NCBI GenBank assembly: GCA_947460165.1
Contig: CANHKH010000188.1
Span: 1 to 6,568 of the forward strand
DNA from: Comamonadaceae bacterium
GTDB taxonomy: Bacteria > Pseudomonadota > Gammaproteobacteria > Burkholderiales > Burkholderiaceae_C
Direction: 5' to 3'
DNA: 6,568 nucleotides
The stretch's first letter is position 1; each line of letters starts with the position of its first letter. Positions 1 through 5,120 of this stretch are shown here, piece by piece. The notes beneath the pieces are model-generated. The model did no database searches. It had not been told where the DNA came from and saw only the letters and a program-made list of their open reading frames with translations. The position numbers and the translations under genes are program-made.

Positions 1-378
1 CGCCTGGGTGCGCGCCAGGGTTACCGCTATCCCATGCTGGAAAACAAGCCTGGCATTGAGTTTGAGCGCTACACCACCGACGGTGAGATGCTGCGTGCCT
101 TGCTGTTCGAGCAAATTGACGCCATCTTGATCTCGGCCATCTCAGACACCTTTGCCATGCGCAGCGAAGGCATCATGAAGCGCCTGATGGTGCTGGACAA
201 TGCGGCGGGCTCGGTGCCCTTTGTGGCGGCTTTTTCCAAAAACCATTTCAGCTCACAAGAGCTGCAGGACTTCAACAAGGCCTTGGCCGAGTTCAAGAGC
301 AGCCCGCAGTGGGAAGAGGTGCTAGAGCGCAACGGGCTGACTGATTTGTCCAAGCCCTGGCCCATGATCACTGAGTAA
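1..378 (+). CDS. Periplasmic substrate-binding protein, type-2 fold (3' fragment)
   Basis: Only the last 125 codons lie in the window; the frame is open from base 1, so the start is upstream. The visible part looks like the second lobe and C-terminus of a solute-binding protein of the SBP_bac_3 type. It opens with a Gly-Tyr-Arg-Tyr-Pro turn (LGARQGYRYP), followed by an acidic stretch and a TTDGEMLRALLFEQIDAILI segment, in which a 'score-and-rank' helix leads into an Ile-Asp-Ala strand typical of these proteins. The tail has the usual helix pair ending in a phrase like 'ELQDFNKALAEFKSSPQWEEVLERNGL'-type spacing. Such proteins bind small polar solutes, often amino acids, in the periplasm for an ABC transporter, or serve as sensor lobes. 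The substrate cannot be told from this fragment. The ATG at 34 is internal. A terminator follows 39 nt after the stop, so the gene ends its own transcript. Confidence 0.85.
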   Translation, partial: RLGARQGYRYPMLENKPGIEFERYTTDGEMLRALLFEQIDAILISAISDTFAMRSEGIMKRLMVLDNAAGSVPFVAAFSKNHFSSQELQDFNKALAEFKSSPQWEEVLERNGLTDLSKPWPMITE

Positions 379-385
379 ACCGCAC

Positions 386-408
386 GCCGTCACCGCCTGT
401 GTGACGGC
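386..408 (+). other. Perfect hairpin just after the binding-protein gene
   Basis: GCCGTCAC at 386-393 pairs perfectly with GTGACGGC at 401-408 around the 7-nt loop CGCCTGT. It stands 7 nt after the stop codon and 9 nt before the terminator stem, and no T-run follows it. It may stabilise the mRNA 3' end or assist termination. The right arm and loop also occur in the second leader (from 3771), but the left arm does not. Confidence 0.6.
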
Positions 409-417
409 TGTCTGCGT

Positions 418-440
418 GGGGCGCTTGGCGCCCCTTTTTT
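418..440 (+). terminator. Intrinsic terminator after the binding-protein gene
   Basis: The stem GGGGCGC (418-424) pairs with GCGCCCC (428-434) around a TTG loop, directly followed by six T (435-440). It ends transcription from the gene that stops at 378. The promoter for the gene at 836 should therefore lie after about 440. The same terminator is found base for base at 3795-3817, as part of the duplicated leader. Confidence 0.88.
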
Positions 441-785
441 GCCTTCCATTTTTAGGCCGCTGCATCGCTCACCAAGTCGAGTGCGGGGCAGGTGCGCGCG
501 CTCGTGTGACGGTGCATTTGCATTTGAAAGCACTTAGCACAATACTTACCAAAGTGCAGGCAGGAATGATGGAAGTGCTGCGAGGAGCAGCGCGCCACTC
601 AAATTAGTTTTAGTCTGACTCTGATTAACTTTTCGTTACGTTTATCAATCTACCTTGCATGGCGCCTAGAGACACCACGGTGTTACACGGGTTGCCAGTG
701 GTTTTTTGGTTGACGCCTGCGGGTCCACTTGAACTTTTAAATATAAAAAGTTTTTCAAATTTCAAACTTGGCACTTTGTTTTTTT

Positions 786-835
786 GCGTGCTGGTTGTTT
801 GATGACCTGACTCAAATTGATTCACAAGGAAAATT
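786..835 (+). promoter_or_regulatory. Start-proximal leader block with ribosome binding site (copy A)
   Basis: The segment 786-830 shares 38 of 45 bases with 4155-4199, including GTTGTTTGATG and GATTC-C-AAGGA. It ends in AAGGA at 826-830, 5 nt before the ATG at 836, a good Shine-Dalgarno site that supports this start. The match upstream of the ribosome binding site extends well beyond what ribosome binding alone needs, so the 5' UTR itself may be a regulatory target (protein, small RNA or mRNA structure). That last point is inference. Confidence 0.55.
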
Positions 836-2971
836 ATGATTTTCAAATACGGTATTTCAAAGTCAACACTTGCTTGGCTGCGAAAACTTTTGTTTTTAGC
901 GGCAACTTTTTGTGTCTCTTCGCTGGTTTCAGCTCAAACCGTCCCAGCGATGCAAGTTTGCGGATATGAAGGCCAGAACTGTAATTTGCCTGCTGCTAGC
1001 GTGGTGGCTTACGGGGTAGACAGCCGTTGGTCCGTCAAGGTCATGAGTGGCAACTTCTTGTGTGGCAACGCGGCCTTCGGTGACCCAGCGCCGGGTGCTG
1101 GCAAGGCCTGTATGGTGGCCCCTCTGGCAGCTTTGGGCAGGTTTGGTGTTGAAGGTCAAACTTCTACTTTGCCTGATGGTGCTGTGTTCGCCGTGGTTTA
1201 TGGTGCAAATACAAGCTGGGCTGGCAGTGCTTTCCCGAAATCTGCAGGCAATGTGTCATGCAGCAATGGAACCTTTGGCGATCCTCTGCCTGGCGCCGGC
1301 AAGGCCTGTGGGGTAGCTGTCATTACGGGCACAGGTTTTTCAGCTCAAACCGCCCCAGCGATGCAAATTTGCGGATTAGAAGGACAGAACTGTAATTTGC
1401 CTGCTGCTAGCGTGGTGGCTTACGGGGTAGACAGCCGTTGGTCCGTCAAGGTCATGAATGGCAACTTCTTGTGTGGCAACGCGGCCTTCGGTGACCCAGC
1501 GCCGGGTGCTGGCAAGGCCTGTATGGTGGCCCCTCTGGCAGCTTTGGGCAGGTTTGGTGTTGAAGGTCAAACTTCTACTTTGCCTGATGGCGCTATGTCC
1601 GTCGTCGTTTTTGGTGCGAATACAAGCTGGGCTGGCAGGGCTTTCCCGAAATCTGCAGGCAATGTGCCTTGCAACTTTTCTACCTTTGGCGATCCTCTGC
1701 CTGGCTTTGGCAAGTTCTGTGGTGTCGCTGTGATTACGGGTGCCGCCCCATCGATCCAGCAGGCCGCGGTTGACGAGCCCACTGAATTTTTCTGGAAAGG
1801 CACCTATGGTCGTGGTGTGGGCACGGTGCTCGATGCCTGCCCTGCTGGTAAAACCCAGCGCGGCGCTTTGTGCTACGACACTTGCAGGGATGGTTACAGC
1901 GACAACGGAACCCTGACCTGTGCCACAAATTGCCCTTCCGGTTACTCCGACCGGGGCGCTATCTGTCACTACGAAGGTACCGGGTCTTATTCACCGGTTC
2001 GCTGGGATAATTGCAAATCTCGGGCCCCCGGGTGGTTGGGCGGTGGATGCATAGGCGGCACGGTGGAAGATGGTTGCCGAGACGGATACACCAAACGGGC
2101 TTCTGTGTGCTACTACGAAAGAGTGCCTGCTGGCATGTCAGGCACGGGCATGGACCCCATGAAAGGCATGTACAACTTGTCTCCGGTTGCCATGGTCTGT
2201 GGTGGCGGCAAACAACAAGATGCTGGCCTTTGCTACACCCCATGCCGAGCAGGTTACAACGGCGTGGGCCCCCTTTGCTGGGCAGCTGTTCCCTCGGGCT
2301 ACGTGGATTGCGGTATGGGTTACGCCGTCAATTCAACCGCTTGTGGTTTCATCGTGACAGATCAAGTGGTGGGTGTGCTTTCTTTGGTGAAAGACGCCTG
2401 TGCGGTAACAAACTTCCCGGGTGTGTCTCAAGCCTGTGCAATCGGCGGCTCCAAGTACATGCAGGCGAAGGCATTGGCCAAATCAGGGGTCAAGTCCGTC
2501 GGCGAATTGGCTTCAAACACTGCACTGGCAGCCAAGGTGGCTAACAAAGCCCAAAACATGATGGCTGCCATGCAAAAAGCGCAACCAGCGATTGACAAAC
2601 TTGTTGGCAGCTTTGGCGCGCCAATCAAGTCGCTCTCCGGAAAAGGAATGAGCTCCTTGCCTGATTTTGGTGTGAGCATGGCCAAGGTTGGCGAAACCTT
2701 TAAAGATCCAGCCACCATTGCCTCGCTTTACGGCATTGCGCAAACCCTCAGGGGTGCCGCTGAAGAGCCGCCCTTCAAACTCAGTGGAACCCCCACTGAG
2801 CAGACCTTCAAAATCATCCGTGATATTTCTGCTCAATATGGCACGGGCGTCGCGCTTTACACCTTGGTGTTCCCAGGCTTTGAGGCCACCCCACCCGGTC
2901 AAGCCGTGGTGTTCAGCGCCAGCCTTTTGGGTACTGTGTCGGCTTACCTTTACACGGTTCAGGGCCAATAA
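836..2971 (+). CDS. Large secreted Cys-rich repeat protein, unknown function
   Basis: The product is 711 aa. The start is fixed by AAGGA 5 nt upstream and by a signal peptide: basic n-region with K9, R16 and K17, hydrophobic core 18-31, likely cleavage after VSA (33). Residues 32-168 and 169-305 are two tandem repeats. Each has two half-repeats of the form C-x-x-E-G-x-x-C, then V-x-Y-G, then W, then G-N-x-x-C, ending FGDP-x-PG-x-GK-x-C; in the second half-repeat of each unit the first cysteines are missing. Residues 335-503 hold 16 cysteines, with several C-x-x-GY-...-C units such as CRDGYSDNGTLTC and CRAGYNGVGPLCW. Residues 505-711 look helical, with two hydrophobic stretches at about 668-681 and 689-708. 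I recall FGDP-PG-K-C repeats from secreted bacterial proteins of carbohydrate-binding or adhesive type, but cannot name the family with certainty. Disulfide-rich export to the periplasm or cell surface is likely; a membrane-inserting C-terminus is possible. A strong terminator follows. Confidence 0.9.
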   Translation: MIFKYGISKSTLAWLRKLLFLAATFCVSSLVSAQTVPAMQVCGYEGQNCNLPAASVVAYGVDSRWSVKVMSGNFLCGNAAFGDPAPGAGKACMVAPLAALGRFGVEGQTSTLPDGAVFAVVYGANTSWAGSAFPKSAGNVSCSNGTFGDPLPGAGKACGVAVITGTGFSAQTAPAMQICGLEGQNCNLPAASVVAYGVDSRWSVKVMNGNFLCGNAAFGDPAPGAGKACMVAPLAALGRFGVEGQTSTLPDGAMSVVVFGANTSWAGRAFPKSAGNVPCNFSTFGDPLPGFGKFCGVAVITGAAPSIQQAAVDEPTEFFWKGTYGRGVGTVLDACPAGKTQRGALCYDTCRDGYSDNGTLTCATNCPSGYSDRGAICHYEGTGSYSPVRWDNCKSRAPGWLGGGCIGGTVEDGCRDGYTKRASVCYYERVPAGMSGTGMDPMKGMYNLSPVAMVCGGGKQQDAGLCYTPCRAGYNGVGPLCWAAVPSGYVDCGMGYAVNSTACGFIVTDQVVGVLSLVKDACAVTNFPGVSQACAIGGSKYMQAKALAKSGVKSVGELASNTALAAKVANKAQNMMAAMQKAQPAIDKLVGSFGAPIKSLSGKGMSSLPDFGVSMAKVGETFKDPATIASLYGIAQTLRGAAEEPPFKLSGTPTEQTFKIIRDISAQYGTGVALYTLVFPGFEATPPGQAVVFSASLLGTVSAYLYTVQGQ
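927..1337 (+). repeat. 411-bp in-frame tandem repeat, unit 1
   Basis: The unit recurs at an offset of exactly 411 bp (137 codons), so the frame is kept. Positions 974-1179 match 1385-1590 with a single difference (1047 against 1458), while the rest of the unit (about 1180-1330) is only about 84% identical to its partner. The unit begins inside the last codons of the signal peptide: bases 927-940 (TTTCAGCTCAAACC) are repeated exactly at 1338-1351. Confidence 0.92.
1338..1748 (+). repeat. 411-bp in-frame tandem repeat, unit 2
   Basis: This is the second unit, directly adjacent to the first. It encodes residues 169-305. The similarity fades after the ATTACGGG at about 1734-1741. Its last half-repeat has changed FGDP-PGAGKAC to FGDP-PGFGKFC, so this part is diverging while the first half stays nearly identical. 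Confidence 0.9.
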
Positions 2972-3003
2972 GCCCTCACCTGGCTGAGCCATATCTAACC
3001 CTT

Positions 3004-3035
3004 GGGGCTCCCTTCAACGGGAGCCCCGTTTTTTT
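3004..3035 (+). terminator. Strong intrinsic terminator after the 711-aa gene
   Basis: GGGGCTCCC (3004-3012) pairs perfectly with GGGAGCCCC (3019-3027) around the loop TTCAAC. One G and seven T (3029-3035) follow. It lies 32 nt after the stop at 2971 and ends only 12 nt before the ATG at 3048. The next gene must therefore rely on read-through or on a promoter that overlaps this hairpin or the end of the preceding gene. Confidence 0.92.
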
Positions 3036-3047
3036 AAAAAGTCACTC

Positions 3048-3548
3048 ATGAAAACTCTGAACATTCTGATGGCGGCCTGTTTGACCCTATCGGCAAGCCA
3101 AGTCTTGGCGCAGTCGGCCCTGAATGATGGCAACCGCAAGGCGATGACCACGGCCATTGAAGAGGGCAAAAAGTGCGCTGATGGACTGCAGCCCCAAATG
3201 GCCGCGATGTTTGACAACCCGTCGGCTGACATGAAGGCCTTGTTGCTGACCCCGATCGCGAACTTGGCCAACTCTGCTGAACTGCGAAAGTTAAACGATC
3301 AACAGCGCAAAGTGGTCGCAGACATGTCCAACACCGCCATGGCTTGCCGAGCCCACCAAGTCAGCATCCAGGTTTTATTCACCGACTTGGCAGCCAAGGA
3401 AGACGCACTGAAAAACGATAACGCCGCCAAAACCATGTTGGCCAGGGTCGGTGAAGCCAGTGCCATGGTCAACCAGAGTCTGGAAGCGACAGCCAAGGCC
3501 CTGCCCGATTTGGCCCACTTTTTGTTTGCCCACAACCAGGGCAAGTAA
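3048..3548 (+). CDS. Small secreted helical protein, unknown function
   Basis: The product is 166 aa. It begins with a clear signal peptide: K2, hydrophobic stretch 4-16, cleavage probably after VLA (21), leaving Gln22 or Ser23 as mature N-terminus. The mature ~145 residues look almost wholly alpha-helical, with Ala, Leu, Lys, Asp and Gln dominating, and contain two cysteines (C43 and C100) that could form one disulfide. I recognise no family. The start is chosen by the signal peptide; the region before it (AAAAAG, 7 nt upstream) is only a weak ribosome binding site. The terminator of the preceding gene ends 12 nt before the start, so expression is probably low or tied to read-through. It lies between two other orphan exported proteins and may act with them in the periplasm or outside the cell; this is inferred from position only. 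Confidence 0.85.
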   Translation: MKTLNILMAACLTLSASQVLAQSALNDGNRKAMTTAIEEGKKCADGLQPQMAAMFDNPSADMKALLLTPIANLANSAELRKLNDQQRKVVADMSNTAMACRAHQVSIQVLFTDLAAKEDALKNDNAAKTMLARVGEASAMVNQSLEATAKALPDLAHFLFAHNQGK

Positions 3549-3567
3549 GCGTCTACCCAGCCGTTCA

Positions 3568-3585
3568 GAAGACTCCACAGTCTTC
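3568..3585 (+). other. Perfect 7-bp hairpin after the small secreted protein gene
   Basis: GAAGACT (3568-3574) pairs with AGTCTTC (3579-3585) around the CCAC tetraloop, 19 nt after the stop codon. The bases after it (ATCTCC) are not a T-run, so it is at best a weak terminator or an mRNA-stabilising 3' structure. The inverted repeat could also be a protein-binding site. Confidence 0.5.
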
Positions 3586-3734
3586 ATCTCCAAGTGACCG
3601 TTCCCACCGGCAAGGGGAATGCCGAGCCTGCGTCATCGATCATGGGCTTCTTGCCCGGCGTCAAATGTCTTGAGCGGTCAGCGACAACCATCCTGATCGG
3701 TGCGGTCGGACTTTGATCATTGGGCTGGTGTTGC

Positions 3735-3764
3735 GCTGCGTTGTCGGCGAGCCGGCAACGCAGC
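3735..3764 (+). other. Long stable hairpin just before leader copy B
   Basis: GCTGCGTTG (3735-3743) pairs perfectly with CAACGCAGC (3756-3764). The inner bases extend the stem by a T-G wobble and three further pairs, giving about 13 pairs with a CGAG loop (3748-3751). No T-run follows. It stands 6 nt before the point where leader B starts to match leader A. In leader A the corresponding place is taken by the left arm of another hairpin (386-408). Confidence 0.6.
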
Positions 3765-3794
3765 GGGCATCGCCTGTGTGACGGCTGTCTGCAT

Positions 3795-3817
3795 GGGGCG
3801 CTTGGCGCCCCTTTTTT
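3795..3817 (+). terminator. Intrinsic terminator, identical copy of the one at 418-440
   Basis: GGGGCGC (3795-3801), loop TTG, GCGCCCC (3805-3811) and six T (3812-3817). It is the first good terminator after the gene ending at 3548. Because it lies upstream of the 4206 operon, the promoter of that operon should be between about 3818 and 4195. Confidence 0.88.
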
Positions 3818-4154
3818 GCCTTCCATTTTCAGGCCGCTGCATCGCTCACCAAGTCGAGTGCAGGGCAGGTGCGCGTGTTCGCGTGACGGTGCATGTGAAG
3901 GTAGAACTCACATTTTCTGACAAAGTGCGAGTGGGAATGATTGAAGTGCTGCCAAGAGCAAGGCGCCGCTTTGAACAGCTCTACATTGGACCTGACTTAC
4001 TTTTTCTGACATTTTCTCCTGCATGTTTCAGGCTCCTGAAAACTTCATTGTTTTCATGGATTGCCTGTGTTCCACCGGTTCACACCAGCGGATTAACTTG
4101 AATTGGTCAATGCACAAAAGTTTTTCAAACCTCAGACCAAGCGCGCTGTTTTTG

Positions 4155-4205
4155 GCGTGCTCGTTGTTTGATGTCCCAACTCCGATTGATTCCCAAGGAA
4201 CTCAG
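4155..4205 (+). promoter_or_regulatory. Start-proximal leader block with ribosome binding site (copy B)
   Basis: Bases 4155-4199 match 786-830 at 38 of 45 positions. AAGGA at 4195-4199 stands 6 nt before the ATG at 4206 and lines up with the AAGGA used by the gene at 836. This decides the start at 4206 over the in-frame ATG codons at 4023 and 4218. Confidence 0.6.
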
Positions 4206-5084
4206 ATGCCCTCGCACATGAAACTGTTGCTCACGACAAGCTTGCTTGTCTCTATTGGTTTTGGCAGCGCCACCACGCTCGCACAAACCGCTGCCGTCGC
4301 ACCTGCGCCTGGCCAACCCGCCGCCGCTGCCCCAGCGCCTGGCCAGCCCGGCCAGCCCGCAGCTGCCCCTCAGGTGACGAATCCCGCGCTGATTCAAAAC
4401 CAAAAGATGATTCAAGATATTCAGCGCCAAGCGATGGAAGCCCAGAAAAGAGCGACCGATGCAGCTGAGCGCATGAAAGCGCAAATGCAAGCGCAGATCA
4501 AAAAGCCTGGCGGAGTGCCACAAACGCCCGCAGAGATGGCCGTGCGTGCCGAAGCCATCCAGCAAAAGCTGACCGAAGCCGCACCTGAAGTCAAAGCAGC
4601 CCGCGAAAAAGAAGCTCAAATCCTCGCAGCCCAGGCCGCCGCTGCCCGCGCCGCTGTCGAAGCCCAAGCCAAGGCCGCCGCTGCCGAAGCAAACGCCACC
4701 AAGCTCATGACTGCTGCGGCAGCCCTTAAAAAGCCCAACCCCGCTCTGGGCAACAACTTCACGACACAAAACGTGACGCCCTTGTTCCAGGGCTTGGACA
4801 ACATGACCAAGGGCTTGGCCGCCATCAAAAACCCGGCCGACCTGCCTCCCCCCAAACTGGCTGCGCTGAACCAAGAGTTGGCAAGGCTCATGGACTACAT
4901 GGGCAAGGTGGACAACGCCATGGACGGCGTGAAATTGGCCGGCGTGGAAACCCCAGCCAACAAAGAGGCCATGACCCTTTACATGCGCATGCCTGAGTTC
5001 GCCAAAAACTTGGAAGCCGAGATGGCGCGCGTAGAAAAGCTCGCCCCGCAGGCCAAGCCCATGTTTGACAAATTCCGTCAGTGA
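4206..5084 (+). CDS. Secreted Ala/Pro-rich coiled-coil protein, unknown function
   Basis: The product is 292 aa. The start is set by AAGGA 6 nt upstream, by the leader alignment with the 836 gene, and by the signal peptide (K6, hydrophobic 7-22, cleavage likely after TLA at 26). Residues 27-55 form a flexible Pro/Ala linker with APAPGQP at 32-38 and 42-48, encoded by an imperfect 30-bp DNA repeat (4305-4320 and 4335-4350). Residues about 60-98 and 108-175 look like long, charged, Ala-rich helices with coiled-coil potential, split by KKPGGVPQTP. Residues 180-292 look like a smaller helical domain. There is no cysteine, unlike its neighbours. I recognise no family. A periplasmic or cell-surface spacer or structural role is plausible from the composition but unproven. 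It is probably the first gene of an operon with the gene at 5121, because only 36 nt separate them and no terminator lies between. Confidence 0.88.
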   Translation: MPSHMKLLLTTSLLVSIGFGSATTLAQTAAVAPAPGQPAAAAPAPGQPGQPAAAPQVTNPALIQNQKMIQDIQRQAMEAQKRATDAAERMKAQMQAQIKKPGGVPQTPAEMAVRAEAIQQKLTEAAPEVKAAREKEAQILAAQAAAARAAVEAQAKAAAAEANATKLMTAAAALKKPNPALGNNFTTQNVTPLFQGLDNMTKGLAAIKNPADLPPPKLAALNQELARLMDYMGKVDNAMDGVKLAGVETPANKEAMTLYMRMPEFAKNLEAEMARVEKLAPQAKPMFDKFRQ

Positions 5085-5120
5085 TCTGGCGAACCTTCTT
5101 AACTTAAAAATACACAAAAA

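Larger units (their letters stand above)
394..835 (+). repeat. Leader copy A: ~440-bp non-coding region duplicated at 3771-4205
   Basis: This gene-free stretch matches 3771-4205 colinearly, as three similar blocks separated by diverged DNA. Block 1 (394-517 against 3771-3894) is ungapped with 6 mismatches in 124, about 95% identical, and holds the terminator. Block 2 (550-596 against 3921-3967) is about 81% identical. Block 3 (786-830 against 4155-4199) is about 84% identical and ends in the Shine-Dalgarno sequence. A short shared AAAAGTTTTTCAAA lies at 746-759 and 4116-4129. GTGTGACGG occurs twice inside this copy (399-407, 504-512). The middle (about 600-760) is AT-rich and probably contains the promoter, but I see no convincing -35/-10 pair; TTGACG at 710 and TATAAA at 742 are 26 nt apart, which is too far. 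A 68-codon frame at 401-607 looks non-coding, because 4 of its 6 codon differences from copy B change the residue. Confidence 0.85.
3549..3770. other. Gene-free stretch between the small secreted protein gene and leader copy B
   Basis: I see no credible gene here. It contains two perfect hairpins (listed separately) and no T-run after either. Reading frames on both strands are short and show no family I know; minus-strand frames here continue as antisense of the neighbouring gene or of leader B. The terminator that could serve the gene ending at 3548 is the one at 3795-3817, about 250 nt downstream. Confidence 0.5.
3771..4205 (+). repeat. Leader copy B: duplicate of 394-835
   Basis: It matches leader A in the same order and at almost the same distance from the start codon (435 against 442 bp). 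The first 124 bp differ by only six bases, all transitions. After that the two copies share blocks 3921-3967, 4116-4129 and 4155-4199, while the DNA between has diverged. A long frame from 3700 to 4101 crosses this region; its shared part shows more residue-changing than silent differences from the 401-607 frame, so I treat it as non-coding. An in-frame ATG at 4023 precedes the real start of the next gene but has no ribosome binding site. Confidence 0.85.

Noticed and set aside
672..683. Small inverted repeat ACACC-AC-GGTGT as an operator
   Set aside because: Arms of only five bases are expected by chance in a region this long, and leader B has no counterpart.
708..747. TTGACG (710-715) with TATAAA (742-747) as a sigma-70 promoter
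   Set aside because: The spacing of 26 bp is far outside 16-19 bp, other pairings give poor -10 matches, and neither hexamer is conserved at the matching place in leader B.
625..846. A 73-codon minus-strand frame across leader A
   Set aside because: It lies over AT-rich leader DNA, overlaps the start of the 836 gene, has no recognisable feature and is not kept in leader B.
1376..1969. Minus-strand frames of 197 and fewer codons inside the 711-aa gene
   Set aside because: They are antisense shadows; the duplicated 929-1159 and 1376-1969 frames exist only because the coding DNA is itself duplicated.
3590..3700. Possible remnant of a minus-strand gene (frame reading TPGKKPMIDDAGSAFPLPV)
   Set aside because: It looks faintly protein-like but has no family I can name, and the frame continues into leader B and its terminator. 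Not enough to call a pseudogene.
3700..4101. A 133-codon frame on the + strand through leader B, with a partly matching 68-codon frame at 401-607
   Set aside because: The matching part spans an intrinsic terminator; of six codon differences between the copies four change the residue and two are silent, so the protein is not conserved. There is no ribosome binding site and the residue make-up is unlike the real genes.
4023..4205. Upstream in-frame extension of the 292-aa protein from the ATG at 4023 (353 aa)
   Set aside because: It would place the signal peptide 60 residues inside the protein, has no Shine-Dalgarno site, and runs through the leader region shared with non-coding DNA at 655-835. 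The AAGGA at 4195-4199 fits the ATG at 4206.
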